Origin: Rhodococcus rhodnii NBRC 100604
GTDB taxonomy: Bacteria > Actinomycetota > Actinomycetes > Mycobacteriales > Mycobacteriaceae
Assembly: GCF_001894925.1 (NCBI RefSeq)
Contig: NZ_BCXD01000015.1
Span: 58,715-122,714 of the forward strand
DNA length: 64,000 bases
Direction: 5' to 3'
A program made the translations under genes and the position numbers. Shown here one piece after another: positions 7,266 to 15,442 of this stretch; the first letter of the stretch is position 1, and each line of letters opens with the position of its first letter. Below the pieces are notes generated by a model. The model did no database searches, was not told the DNA's origin, and was given only the letters and a program-made list of their open reading frames with translations.

Positions 7266-8407
7266 ACCGCCACCACCCGTCCCTCGGCGACGAGCCTGCC
7301 GAGGTGTGCGAGTTCGGCCGAGGCGCCGCCGAGCGTCACGGCGAGTTGCTTGCCCCACAACAGGTATCGGTGCTGCGGGTAACCGATGTCGACACCGATG
7401 CCGCCGTGCAGGTGCTGGGTCCGGTGCACGACGCGCTGGCCCGCGTCCGCCGCCCACCACTTCGCGATCGCGATCGCCGACGCCGCGTCGGGCTCGCCGT
7501 CAGCGGCACGGCCCACGGCCTGCCACAGCGTCACCCGCATCGCTTCGAGGTCGATGTGGCTGTCGGCGAGCTGATGGGCGACCGCCTGGAACGTCGCGAG
7601 CGGACGGCCGAACTGAGTGCGCGCGTTGAGATGCTCGACGGTGCGGCGCACGCTCGCCTCGCCCACGCCGAGCGCGAGCGCGGACACCGCGAGCGCGCAC
7701 CAGCCGGCGAGGGCCTCGGCGCCGCCGGAACCCGGTGCAGCGAGGGCACGCGCGGGCGTTCCGTCGAACACCAGTGTCGCGCAGCGCTCGTGCGTCGTGG
7801 ACTCGCCGTCCTGGTGCACTGTGTCGCCGTCCTGGTGCACCGACTCGCCGTCCTGGTGCACCGACTCGGCCGGATCGACGACGACGAGCACGGGCCCGTC
7901 GTCGGTGTGCGCCGACACCACGACGGCGGTGGCGAGATGAACGGACGGCACCGCGAGCTTGGTGCCGTGCAGCGACCACCCGTCGCCGGTGCGATCGGCG
8001 CGCAGCCGCGGCGCCGTGCGCTCGGCCCCGCCGCCCTCTTCGAGCGCGACCGTGAGGATCGTCGTGCCGTCGGCCGCGCCGGGCAGCAGTTCGCCGCGCA
8101 GCGCCTCGTCGCCGAACTCGCCGATCGCCCACGCCGCGAAGACGTGCGGCCACAGCGGCACGAGTGCGGTGTGCTCGCCCTGTTCCTCGAACAGCGGAAT
8201 CGTCGCGGCCGGGCCGAGCCCGCCGCCGCCGTGGGCTTCCGGGATCGCGAGACCCGTCAGGCCGGTCTCGGCGAGTGCGGTCCACGTCGTGCGGTCGATG
8301 CGGTCGGTGCTCGCTTCCGTGGCGGCGAGTCGGTCCGCCGCACCGGCGAACACGGTGCGCGCCAGATCACGCACCGTGCGCTGCTCCTCGTCGTAGGAGA
8401 AATCCAT
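7262..8407 (-). CDS. chsE1: Steroid acyl-CoA dehydrogenase subunit, ChsE1/FadE28-like
   Basis: Acyl-CoA dehydrogenase, 381 residues, starting MDFSYDEEQRTVRDLART. ChsE1 and ChsE2 form an alpha2-beta2 enzyme that desaturates the three-carbon steroid side chain. The C-terminal half has TQFGRPLATFQAVAHQLADS and LHGGIGVDIGYPQHR, typical of the family. It is longer than FadE28 (about 340 residues), partly because of an internal three-copy heptapeptide repeat (SVHQDGE/TVHQDGE-like) in the middle beta domain. The start overlaps the chsH2 stop (TGATG). Assignment as E1 rather than E2 rests on sequence feel and on its partner being the 387-residue chsE2-like gene. Confidence 0.82.
   Translation of the reverse strand: MDFSYDEEQRTVRDLARTVFAGAADRLAATEASTDRIDRTTWTALAETGLTGLAIPEAHGGGGLGPAATIPLFEEQGEHTALVPLWPHVFAAWAIGEFGDEALRGELLPGAADGTTILTVALEEGGGAERTAPRLRADRTGDGWSLHGTKLAVPSVHLATAVVVSAHTDDGPVLVVVDPAESVHQDGESVHQDGDTVHQDGESTTHERCATLVFDGTPARALAAPGSGGAEALAGWCALAVSALALGVGEASVRRTVEHLNARTQFGRPLATFQAVAHQLADSHIDLEAMRVTLWQAVGRAADGEPDAASAIAIAKWWAADAGQRVVHRTQHLHGGIGVDIGYPQHRYLLWGKQLAVTLGGASAELAHLGRLVAEGRVVAV
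7803..7865 (-). repeat. Three in-frame 21-bp tandem repeats inside chsE1
   Basis: Three head-to-tail copies of a 21-bp unit occur at 7803-7823, 7824-7844 and 7845-7865. The last two are identical and the first differs in a few bases at its end. In the protein they encode the acidic heptads VHQDGES, VHQDGDT and VHQDGES. The copy number keeps the reading frame. Confidence 0.92.
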
Positions 8408-9339
8408 CAGAGTCCTTCCTCCACTGCGCGGAACCCGGGCAGCGTCAGTTCCGGGTCGGCGTCGATCCAGTCCAGCGTCACCGGCATTCCGATGCGCACG
8501 TCCTCGGGCGCGATACCGATCGTGTCGGCGACGAGCCGCGTTCCCTCGGCGAGTTCGATCACGGCGACCACGAGCGGGTACTCGAACGCGTCAAGGACCG
8601 GATGATGATTGACGACGAAGCTGTAGACGGTGCCGTCACCGCTCGCGTCGACGGTGTCCCAGTCCAGCGACCGGCACTCCCCGCACATCGGGCCCGGCGG
8701 ATGACGCAGCGCCCCGCACGCCGTGCACCGCTGGATCACGAGCCGGTGCTCGCGCGCCGCCTCGAACCAGAAAGCGTTGTCGGCGTTGATCGCCGGCCGC
8801 GGCCGCCGGGCACGCGGCGGCTCGGTGGGGGCCGGTGCGAAGCGCAGCGTGCGCCACCGCTGCGTGCCGACGACCTCACCGCCGCTGCGATAGGTCTTCA
8901 GCGTCGTGACGAAGTGCCCTCGCCCGAGCGCGGTCCGCTTCTCGGGCGAGATCGACTCGACGACCTCCTCGACGGTGACGACGTCGCCCGGCTCCAGTTC
9001 GCGCTCGAACTCCTGATCCGAGTCGGTCGCGACGACCGACGTGAAGCCCGCGCCGTCGAGCAGCGCGATCAGTTCCGTCCAGACCGGTGACGCCGCGCCG
9101 GGATTCGCGACATCGGCGTACGTGCGCATCGTCCACACCTGGAGCATCTGCGGCGGCGCGATCACCGACGTCCGGCCGCTCGCGCGTGCTGCGTCGTCGT
9201 CGCGGTAGACGGCCGAGGTGTCGCCCATCGCGTCGGTCCAGTGCCGGATCATCGGCGTGTTCACCGGGTCGGGGCCCGCCGTCTCGGGGACGAGGGTGCA
9301 GCCCTCGAACGTGCGGAGCCGCTCGTGGAAGTCGCTCAC
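8407..9339 (-). CDS. chsH2: ChsH2: MaoC hydratase fused to a DUF35 domain
   Basis: 310-residue two-domain protein. Residues about 1-165 form a MaoC-like hotdog domain. Residues about 180-310 form a DUF35 domain with a zinc ribbon (CTACGALRHPPGPMCGEC) and an OB fold. In the known pathway the MaoC part pairs with ChsH1 as hydratase, and the DUF35 part pairs with Ltp2 as aldolase. This gene therefore links the two neighbouring steps. GTG start at 9339, overlapping the chsE2 stop (GTGA). Length matches Rv3542c. Confidence 0.9.
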   Translation of the reverse strand: MSDFHERLRTFEGCTLVPETAGPDPVNTPMIRHWTDAMGDTSAVYRDDDAARASGRTSVIAPPQMLQVWTMRTYADVANPGAASPVWTELIALLDGAGFTSVVATDSDQEFERELEPGDVVTVEEVVESISPEKRTALGRGHFVTTLKTYRSGGEVVGTQRWRTLRFAPAPTEPPRARRPRPAINADNAFWFEAAREHRLVIQRCTACGALRHPPGPMCGECRSLDWDTVDASGDGTVYSFVVNHHPVLDAFEYPLVVAVIELAEGTRLVADTIGIAPEDVRIGMPVTLDWIDADPELTLPGFRAVEEGL

Positions 9340-10499
9340 GCACGCCTCGCTCGCGCCGCACCGAGTTCGCCGACCGCGACCATGTCGCGCAGCACCTCGT
9401 TGACGCCGCCGCCGAACGTGTTGACCACGCCCTGACGGGACAGCTGTTCGAGCTGCCCGGCGAGGACGGCACCCTCCGATCCCGGGCGCAGTCGTCCTGC
9501 GGCACCGACGATTCCGAGCAGCGTGCGGTACACGTCGAGGTGCGTCTCGGTGCCGTAGACCTTCGTGGCTCCTGCCGATCCGCCCGTGAGCCGGTCCTGC
9601 GCGACCTCGGTCGCCATCTTCCAGTTGAGCAGCCGCATCGCTTCGAAACGGGCGTGAGTACGGGCGAAATCCTGCTGCACCCAGCCGATGTCGAGCAGCC
9701 CTTCACTCCGTGCCCAGTCGAGCACCTGCGCCCAGAGCCCGTAGGTGCGACCGCCGAGTGCCGCGAGGCCGATGCGTTCGTGATTGAGCTGCGCCGTGAT
9801 CAGCGACCAGCCGCCGTTCTCGTCGCCGACGAGATCGCCGGTGCCTGCGCGCACGCCGTCGTAGTACGTCGCGGTGACGGTGAGTCCGCCCACCGTGTCG
9901 ATCGGCGCCCACGAGAAGCCCGGATCGCTCGTCGGCACCGTGAAGATGGAGATGCCGCGATGCTTCGGTGCGTCGGCGTCGGTGCGCGCGGCGAGCCACA
10001 CGTGGTCCGCGGTGTTCGCGCCCGACGTGAAGATCTTGTTGCCGTCGATCGACCAGCCGTCGTCGTCGCGCGTCGCCCGGGTGCGCAGCGAGGCGAGGTC
10101 CGTACCGGCCTCGGGCTCGGTGTAGCCGATCGCGAAGACGATCTCGCCCGCGAGAATGCCGGGCAGGAAGCGCTGCTTCTGCTCCTCGGTGCCGTACTTC
10201 ATGAGCGTCGGCCCGACGGTGTTCACCGTGACGAACGGGAACGGCAGACCCGCGCGCTGCACCTCGTCGAAGAAGACGAACTGCTCGTCGGCCGGGCGGC
10301 CCTGCCCGCCGTACTCGGTGGGCCAGCCGATGCCGAGCCAGCCGTCCTTGCCGAGCAGCGAGACGATGTCGCGGAAGTGTTCGCCGCCGACGCCCTGTTC
10401 GCCGGCGACGCGGCGGACGTCGGCGGGCACCAGCCCGGTGAAGTACTCGCGCAGCTCGCGGCGCAGTTCCCGATGCGCCGCGCTCTCCCTCAATTCCAT
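9336..10499 (-). CDS. chsE2: Steroid acyl-CoA dehydrogenase subunit, ChsE2/FadE29-like
   Basis: Acyl-CoA dehydrogenase of 387 residues, the same length as FadE29. The N-terminal helical domain contains GWLGIGWPTEYGGQGRPADEQ. The FAD/substrate loop reads YTEPEAGTDLASLRTRA, and the C-terminal region has TFGGGVNEVLRDMVA. It is first in the seven-gene operon and would pair with the ChsE1-like subunit two genes downstream. The ATG at 10499 is preceded by a GC-rich leader with TTAGCGT about 20 bases upstream, a possible -10 element. In M. tuberculosis a cyp125 gene precedes this pair; none is present here. Confidence 0.85.
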   Translation of the reverse strand: MELRESAAHRELRRELREYFTGLVPADVRRVAGEQGVGGEHFRDIVSLLGKDGWLGIGWPTEYGGQGRPADEQFVFFDEVQRAGLPFPFVTVNTVGPTLMKYGTEEQKQRFLPGILAGEIVFAIGYTEPEAGTDLASLRTRATRDDDGWSIDGNKIFTSGANTADHVWLAARTDADAPKHRGISIFTVPTSDPGFSWAPIDTVGGLTVTATYYDGVRAGTGDLVGDENGGWSLITAQLNHERIGLAALGGRTYGLWAQVLDWARSEGLLDIGWVQQDFARTHARFEAMRLLNWKMATEVAQDRLTGGSAGATKVYGTETHLDVYRTLLGIVGAAGRLRPGSEGAVLAGQLEQLSRQGVVNTFGGGVNEVLRDMVAVGELGAARARRA

Positions 10500-10598
10500 G
10501 ATCCGGACGCTAACGAGACGCGAAGTCGGGTGCCGTCGACGTCCCGGCCATCGGGACCATCACTGCCACCCGCCCGCGTCACCGCCTGCAATGGCATC
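10500..10598. promoter_or_regulatory. Divergent promoter gap between chsE2 and the SnoaL-fold gene
   Basis: A 99-bp gap with outward transcription on both sides. On the minus strand, TTAGCGT sits about 20 bases before the chsE2 ATG. The same heptamer occurs upstream of the OYE-type gene that starts at 16637, so it may be a shared -10 element. No clear AACnnGTT (KstR-type) palindrome was found. Confidence 0.35.
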
Positions 10599-11024
10599 GT
10601 GCCCACACCGGTGTTTCGTCTCGACGACCTCACGACCGAGTACGCGCGTGCCGTCGATCGCCGCGACCGCGACGCGCTCGTCGCGCTGTTCGCGCCCGAT
10701 GCGCGCCTGATCCGTCCCGCAGCCCTGCGCGGCGACGGCCCCGATCCGGTGGGCGCGCAGCAGATCACGGACACGATCCTGGGTTCACTCGCCCATCTCG
10801 TCTCGACGCGGCACGACGTCGGGCAGCAGCGGATCGAGCAGGACGGCCCCGAGACCGCCACCGGTGAGACGTGGTGCGCGGCCCACCACTTCTACGAGCG
10901 TCGAGGGACCGTGCACGACGACTGCGTGCACATCCGCTACGCCGATCGGTACATACGTATCGACGGGCGGTGGGTCTTCGCCGAACGCCACCTCGATATA
11001 GGCGGCGGAGCCGCTCGTGCGTGA
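10599..11024 (+). CDS. SnoaL/NTF2-like fold protein
   Basis: 141-residue protein with the NTF2/SnoaL-like cone fold pattern: FRLDDLTTEYARAVDRRDRDALVALFAPDARL at the N-terminus, an aromatic-rich middle (CAAHHFYE), and DRYIRIDGRWVFAERHLD at the C-terminus (shown in pieces). In steroid clusters such proteins include ketosteroid isomerase-like and dehydratase-like enzymes. The catalytic pair is not identifiable with certainty, so no reaction is claimed. GTG start at 10599; the ATG at 10591 is out of frame. Its stop codon lies inside the hairpin at 11013-11060. Confidence 0.78.
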   Translation: MPTPVFRLDDLTTEYARAVDRRDRDALVALFAPDARLIRPAALRGDGPDPVGAQQITDTILGSLAHLVSTRHDVGQQRIEQDGPETATGETWCAAHHFYERRGTVHDDCVHIRYADRYIRIDGRWVFAERHLDIGGGAARA

Positions 11025-11060
11025 CTTTCCGGTCCAGAGACCGGAAAGTCACGCACGAGC
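11013..11060. terminator. Bidirectional 21-bp hairpin covering both stop codons
   Basis: Perfect inverted repeat with 21-base arms at 11013-11033 and 11040-11060 and a 6-base loop (CCAGAG). It spans the stop of the plus-strand SnoaL-fold gene and the stop of the minus-strand LLM gene. It therefore encodes the last residues of both proteins and can act as a terminator for both. No T-tract follows. Confidence 0.85.
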
Positions 11061-11933
11061 GCGAAGCGCCTGCATCGTCGCACGACGTTCGTCGGGGTTG
11101 CCACCGAGCGCCGCGAACGGTACGACGAGATCGGTCGCTCCCGCGGCGACGAGGGTGCGGGAGTGCTCGACCGTCGCGTCGAGGTCGATCTCGCCATCTC
11201 CGCCCCGCACCACGGACAGCCGGCCGCGGACCTGCAGCGACTCCGGGTCACGTCCGGCGTCGGCGAACGCCTTCCGGAACACTCTCACCTGCTCGGCGAG
11301 CGTGTCGTCGTCGATACCCATGATCGGGATCCAGCCGTCGCCGTAGCGCACGGTCCGCGCGATCACCGCCTTCGACGCCGAGCCCGACACCCACACCGGG
11401 ATCGGACGCCGCGGCGAGCAGTACACGTCGCCGACCTCGCCCGCCGAGGTCCGGATCGTCGCCGGGGCCGACGACCACAGCGCCCGGCACGTGTCGAGCG
11501 TGTCGTCGAGCAGCCTGCCGCGCTCCCCGAAATCGAGACCCACCGCCTCGTATTCACGCTTCTGCCAGCCCGTGCCGACCCCGAGTTCGAGACGCCCGCC
11601 CGACAGACGATCGACGGTCGCAGCCGTCTTCGCGAGCAACGCACCGCCGCGCAGCGCCGCGATGACGATGCCGGTCGCCAGCCGGATCCGCGACGTGCGT
11701 GCCGCCACCGCCGCGAGCACCGAGAGCGGTTCGAGCCACTCGTCGTCCGGAACGGAGGGGAAGGCGGACCACGTGTAATCGTCGGTGTCCGAACCCATCA
11801 CGACGTGATCGGTCACGAGGACACGATCGAAGCCCGCATCCTCGGCGGCGACGCACGCGTCGAGCAGCGCCGACCAGTCGCCCCCGGCGAGAGTGGATCC
11901 GAAATTCGGGACGTTGACGCTCAGCTGAACCAC
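11049..11933 (-). CDS. LLM-class (F420-type) oxidoreductase A
   Basis: Luciferase-like TIM-barrel oxidoreductase of 294 residues, likely using coenzyme F420 or FMN. Diagnostic stretches are DAGFDRVLVTDHVVMG near residue 34, RIRLATGIVI near 81, and LSGGRLELGVGTGWQKREYEAVG near 108. It is the last of a five-gene minus-strand operon (16637 to 11049) with a ligase and an OYE-type reductase. A role in reducing or oxidising a steroid ring or side-chain intermediate is likely but inferred. It is a paralogue of the genes at 12800 and 36218. Confidence 0.85.
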   Translation of the reverse strand: MVQLSVNVPNFGSTLAGGDWSALLDACVAAEDAGFDRVLVTDHVVMGSDTDDYTWSAFPSVPDDEWLEPLSVLAAVAARTSRIRLATGIVIAALRGGALLAKTAATVDRLSGGRLELGVGTGWQKREYEAVGLDFGERGRLLDDTLDTCRALWSSAPATIRTSAGEVGDVYCSPRRPIPVWVSGSASKAVIARTVRYGDGWIPIMGIDDDTLAEQVRVFRKAFADAGRDPESLQVRGRLSVVRGGDGEIDLDATVEHSRTLVAAGATDLVVPFAALGGNPDERRATMQALRARA

Positions 11934-11963
11934 GAGACTCCTGTTCGTTCGTTCGGTGGGGTG

Positions 11964-12803
11964 TCACGCATGTCGCGGCCGGTTCGTCCAGCCGCCCTCG
12001 GCGCGCGCGAACCACCCACCCGCGGCCTTGGAACCGCCGCCGACGTGGATCGTCGTCCCCGTGACGTAGCGCGAGAGCTCCGAGCCGAGGAACAGGGCCG
12101 CACCCGCGACGTCCTCGGGTGTTCCGGGACCGCCGAGCGGTGCCCACCGGGGCCACGTCCCGCGGTCCTCCTCGGCGACGATGTCGTCGTACGGCACCTG
12201 CACGGAGTCGATGAGGTCGGGCGCGATCGCGTTCACACGAATCCCCCGCGGCCCCTCCTCGACGGCGAGGCTGCGCGTGAACTGGTGCACCGCAGCCTTG
12301 TACGCCGAGTAGACGGTGTGCCCGGGTATCGCGCGGTGCGCCTCGACCGTCGTGAGATTGACGATCGACGCACCGGGCGCCAGCACCGGCAGCGCCGCGT
12401 GGGTGAGCCGCAGGACGTGCCCCAGGTTGATCTCGGCGAGCTCGTCCCACCAGGCAGGCTCGGTCTCCGCGAACCGGCGCGGCGGGCGCAGGAAGTGGCC
12501 GACGTTGTTGACGAGGACGTCGGGTCGCGCCGCGACGACGAGGTCTGCGGTCGTAGCGTCGCGCGCGTCCGCGAGCACCGACTCGATGGTCCCGCCTGCC
12601 GCGGGATCGAACACCGGGTCGTCTGCGGCGACGACGTCGAGCGAGGTGACGTGGGCTCCGTGCGTCGCGAAGGCGACGACGATCGCCGCTCCGATCCCGC
12701 GCGCGCCGCCCGTCACGACAGCGCGGCGTCCGGCGAGCAGCGGCCCGACCGTCGTCATGGGGTTCATGGAGTTCGCTGGGTTCATGGGGTCCGCCGGGCT
12801 CAT
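11964..12803 (-). CDS. SDR-family oxidoreductase with repeated N-terminal Met codons
   Basis: Short-chain dehydrogenase of 279 residues from ATG 12803, which overlaps the stop of the upstream LLM gene (ATGA). The cofactor motif is TGGARGIG, the structural motif NNVGHF, and the catalytic pair YSAYK. The first 16 residues derive from imperfect 18-bp repeats, each starting with an in-frame ATG at 12803, 12785, 12767 and 12758. The true start is therefore uncertain by up to 15 residues. It is flanked by two LLM oxidoreductases, which suggests a shared substrate. Confidence 0.83.
   Translation of the reverse strand: MSPADPMNPANSMNPMTTVGPLLAGRRAVVTGGARGIGAAIVVAFATHGAHVTSLDVVAADDPVFDPAAGGTIESVLADARDATTADLVVAARPDVLVNNVGHFLRPPRRFAETEPAWWDELAEINLGHVLRLTHAALPVLAPGASIVNLTTVEAHRAIPGHTVYSAYKAAVHQFTRSLAVEEGPRGIRVNAIAPDLIDSVQVPYDDIVAEEDRGTWPRWAPLGGPGTPEDVAGAALFLGSELSRYVTGTTIHVGGGSKAAGGWFARAEGGWTNRPRHA
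12759..12803 (-). repeat. Imperfect 18-bp repeats carrying successive ATG codons
   Basis: Reading the minus strand, units start at 12803, 12785 and 12767 (the last truncated to 9 bases). They encode MSPADP, MNPANS and MNP before the SDR core. All ATGs are in frame, so loss or gain of a unit keeps the protein open. Confidence 0.8.
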
Positions 12804-13681
12804 CGGGTCACCGCGATCCGGTCGACGCATGCGGTGAGGTGATCGGCGGCTTCCTGGACGGAGCCGATGTCCGGTGGCAGCGACAGCACCATGCGGCTCG
12901 CACCGCGCGCCCGGGCGCGATCGAGAGAGCGCTCGTCGAGCCGCGTCACGAGACCACCGAGCACGATCTCGACGTCGGCCGGATCGCGGCCGGACTCGCG
13001 TGCCGTGGTGCGCACCGTGTCGAGTGCGCCGTCGAGCGCCTCACCGGAGAGCCCCAGCGGCTGGAAGCCGTCGCCGAGCCGGCCGGCCCGCCGCGCCGCT
13101 GCGGCGCTGTGTCCGCCGATGTGAATCGGAACCCCCTCGGTGCGAGCAGGTTTCGGGTAGCTGTACGCACGGTGGACGCTGTAGTACTCGCCGTCGACAT
13201 CGACGCCGCCCTCACCCGACCACAAGGCTCGCATGAGCGTGATCGCCTCGTCGGCGCGCCGGCCACGCGAGGCGAAGTCGCCGCCGCACGCCTCGATCTC
13301 CTCGCGCATCCAGCCCATTCCGACGCAGATTCGCACGCGCCCGCGCGACAGCCGGTCGAGCGTCGCGAGCCGCTTCGCGAGCACGACGGGATGATGGTCC
13401 GGCAGCACCAGCACGCCCGTCGCGAGCCCCAGCCGCTCGGTCGCACCCGCGACGAACGACAGGAGTTCGAGCGGGTCGGGGATGTCGCAGTCGTCGGGCA
13501 GATGCGAACGCCCCGACGACGCGTAGGGGTACCGGCTCTCGGTGCTGCCGACGACGACGGCGTGCTCGACGGCGGAGATCTCGTCGAAGCCGAGCGATTC
13601 GGCGGCACGCGCGAACGGCACGATCCAGTCCGGGTCGGCCGTCTCGCCGGTCTCGACGGGCACCACGACGCTGAGCCTCAT
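12800..13681 (-). CDS. LLM-class (F420-type) oxidoreductase B
   Basis: Luciferase-like monooxygenase-fold oxidoreductase of 293 residues starting MRLSVVVPVETG. Family stretches are SLGFDEISAVEHAVVVG near residue 29, ERLGLATGVLVLPDHHP near 81, and LSRGRVRICVGMGWMREEIEACG near 110. It sits between the FadD17-like ligase (36-bp gap) and the SDR (4-bp overlap). Coenzyme F420 use is typical of the group but not provable from sequence alone. Confidence 0.85.
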   Translation of the reverse strand: MRLSVVVPVETGETADPDWIVPFARAAESLGFDEISAVEHAVVVGSTESRYPYASSGRSHLPDDCDIPDPLELLSFVAGATERLGLATGVLVLPDHHPVVLAKRLATLDRLSRGRVRICVGMGWMREEIEACGGDFASRGRRADEAITLMRALWSGEGGVDVDGEYYSVHRAYSYPKPARTEGVPIHIGGHSAAAARRAGRLGDGFQPLGLSGEALDGALDTVRTTARESGRDPADVEIVLGGLVTRLDERSLDRARARGASRMVLSLPPDIGSVQEAADHLTACVDRIAVTR

Positions 13682-13717
13682 ACGCCTCCTTCGCGTGTCA
13701 CGACGCCCGACCGGCTG

Positions 13718-15442
13718 CTACGTCCCGAGCAGCCGCGTCCTGCCGAACCGCGCGAACTCGGCGTCGAGCGCGTCCCTGTCACCCTCGGACATGAGGGCGT
13801 ACTGCGGGCTGCCACGTCCCACCCATCGGAACACCGCGTCCTCGGTCCGCCAACGCTGCTGCTGCAGAGTGCGTTTGAGGACCTTGTTGGACCCGGTCAC
13901 GGGCAGCGACGCCGACACCCGTAGCAAGCGCGGCGCGGACTTCGTCCCGAGGTCGGGCTGGACCGCCAGGAAGTCGGCGAACGCGACCGGGTCGAACGCG
14001 TCGACGTCCGCGACCTCGATCGCCGCCATCACCTGATCGCCCGAGCGCGGGTCGGGCACGCCGAACACGCCCGTCGCGACGACGCCGGGGTGGCGCCGCA
14101 GGATGTGCTCGATGTCGAGTGCGGACGTGTTCTCGCCGTCGACCCGAATCCAGTCGCCCTTGCGTCCCGCGAAGTACAGAAAACCCTGCTGGTCGACGTA
14201 GCCGAGATCGCCCGTCCAGTACCAGCCGTGACGGATGCGGTCGGCGACGGCGGACTCGTTCTTGTAGTAGCCCTCGAACCGGGACGCGCCGGCCTTGTCG
14301 ACCATCTCGCCGATCGCGTCGTCGGGGTTGAGGACGCGGCCGTGCTCGTCGAGCCGTGCCGGAGCCTTGTCGGTGAGAGTCTCCGGATCGACGATGGCGA
14401 TGTTCTCGTTCGCGGGCCGCCCCAGCGCCCCCGGCGGCGCGGCCGGGTCGCGCACCACCGAGCCGGCACCTTCGCTCGACCCGTATCCCTCGAACAGCTC
14501 GGCGCCGAATCGCCTGACGAATTCGGCCTTGTCCTCGGGCGATGCCTCGGTCCCGAAACCGCGCACGAGGGTGGTGTCGCGGTCGCCGGGACGCTCGGGC
14601 GTCGCCATGAGATACCCGAGCGCCTTGCCGACGTACGTGAAGAACGTCGCGCCGTAGAAGCGGACGTCGGGCAGGAATCCTGATGCCGTGAACTTCGGCG
14701 TCAGACACACCGTCGCGCCGTTCGCGAGCGCGGGCGCCCACAGTGCCATGAGGGCGTTGCCGTGGAAGAGCGGCATGCAGCAGTAGTCGACGTCCTCGCG
14801 CACGTGCCCGTACTTCGCACTGTTCGCGTAGGCGAGCCGGGCGAGCCGGCCCTGGCTGCACCGCACCGCCTTCGACGCACCCGTCGTCCCCGACGTGAAC
14901 AGCAGCAGGAACAGACTCTCGGCCTCGACCTCTGCTGCCACGACCCCCGCATCCTCGAGTCCCGTGTCCGCCGTGTCGGGGCGGCGGTCCGCCACGGCGT
15001 TGCGATAGGCGTCGGAGTCGATCGAGAGGATCCGGTGTTCGGGCAGCACGTCGAGAGCGACGAGTTGCTCGCGTCCGGCGTCGTCGGTCACGATCAGCTG
15101 CAGATCGACGTGCCGGATCTCGGCTGCGAGGTCGTCGCCGCGCCGCGTCGGGTTGATGCCGACGATCGTCGCGCCGGCGAGCGCCGCTCCCCCGAGCCAG
15201 AACACGAAGTCGGGCACGTTCTCGAGGAGGACGCCGATGTGGAACGGCCCGGGCTCGCGGAGGTCGGTGGCGAGTCGCGCACGCGCGGCGCTCTCGCGCA
15301 CGACCCCGTCCCAGCTCCACGTGTGCTCGCGGGTGCGCAGACCCGGATGCTCGTCGCCCAGGCGATCCAGCAGCATCGCCGCGATCGTGGCGTGCTGCGT
15401 CGCGGTGGAGCCCGCCTCGAGATCAGCTCGTGCGGAGCACAC
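13718..15442 (-). CDS. fadD17: FadD17-like steroid acyl-CoA ligase
   Basis: Adenylate-forming acyl-CoA synthetase of 574 residues that activates a carboxylated substrate with ATP and CoA. The AMP-binding motif LLFTSGTTGASKAVR is near residue 180. GYGSSEGAG and the hinge region DWIRVDGENTSALDIEHILR follow, and the C-terminal catalytic lysine lies in TGSNKVLKRTL. The layout and stretches such as GVLLENVPDFVFWLGGAAL resemble FadD17, which acts on C5 side-chain steroids. GTG start at 15442 behind a GGAGGG ribosome site, overlapping the upstream OYE-type gene by 20 bp. Confidence 0.75.
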   Translation of the reverse strand: MCSARADLEAGSTATQHATIAAMLLDRLGDEHPGLRTREHTWSWDGVVRESAARARLATDLREPGPFHIGVLLENVPDFVFWLGGAALAGATIVGINPTRRGDDLAAEIRHVDLQLIVTDDAGREQLVALDVLPEHRILSIDSDAYRNAVADRRPDTADTGLEDAGVVAAEVEAESLFLLLFTSGTTGASKAVRCSQGRLARLAYANSAKYGHVREDVDYCCMPLFHGNALMALWAPALANGATVCLTPKFTASGFLPDVRFYGATFFTYVGKALGYLMATPERPGDRDTTLVRGFGTEASPEDKAEFVRRFGAELFEGYGSSEGAGSVVRDPAAPPGALGRPANENIAIVDPETLTDKAPARLDEHGRVLNPDDAIGEMVDKAGASRFEGYYKNESAVADRIRHGWYWTGDLGYVDQQGFLYFAGRKGDWIRVDGENTSALDIEHILRRHPGVVATGVFGVPDPRSGDQVMAAIEVADVDAFDPVAFADFLAVQPDLGTKSAPRLLRVSASLPVTGSNKVLKRTLQQQRWRTEDAVFRWVGRGSPQYALMSEGDRDALDAEFARFGRTRLLGT

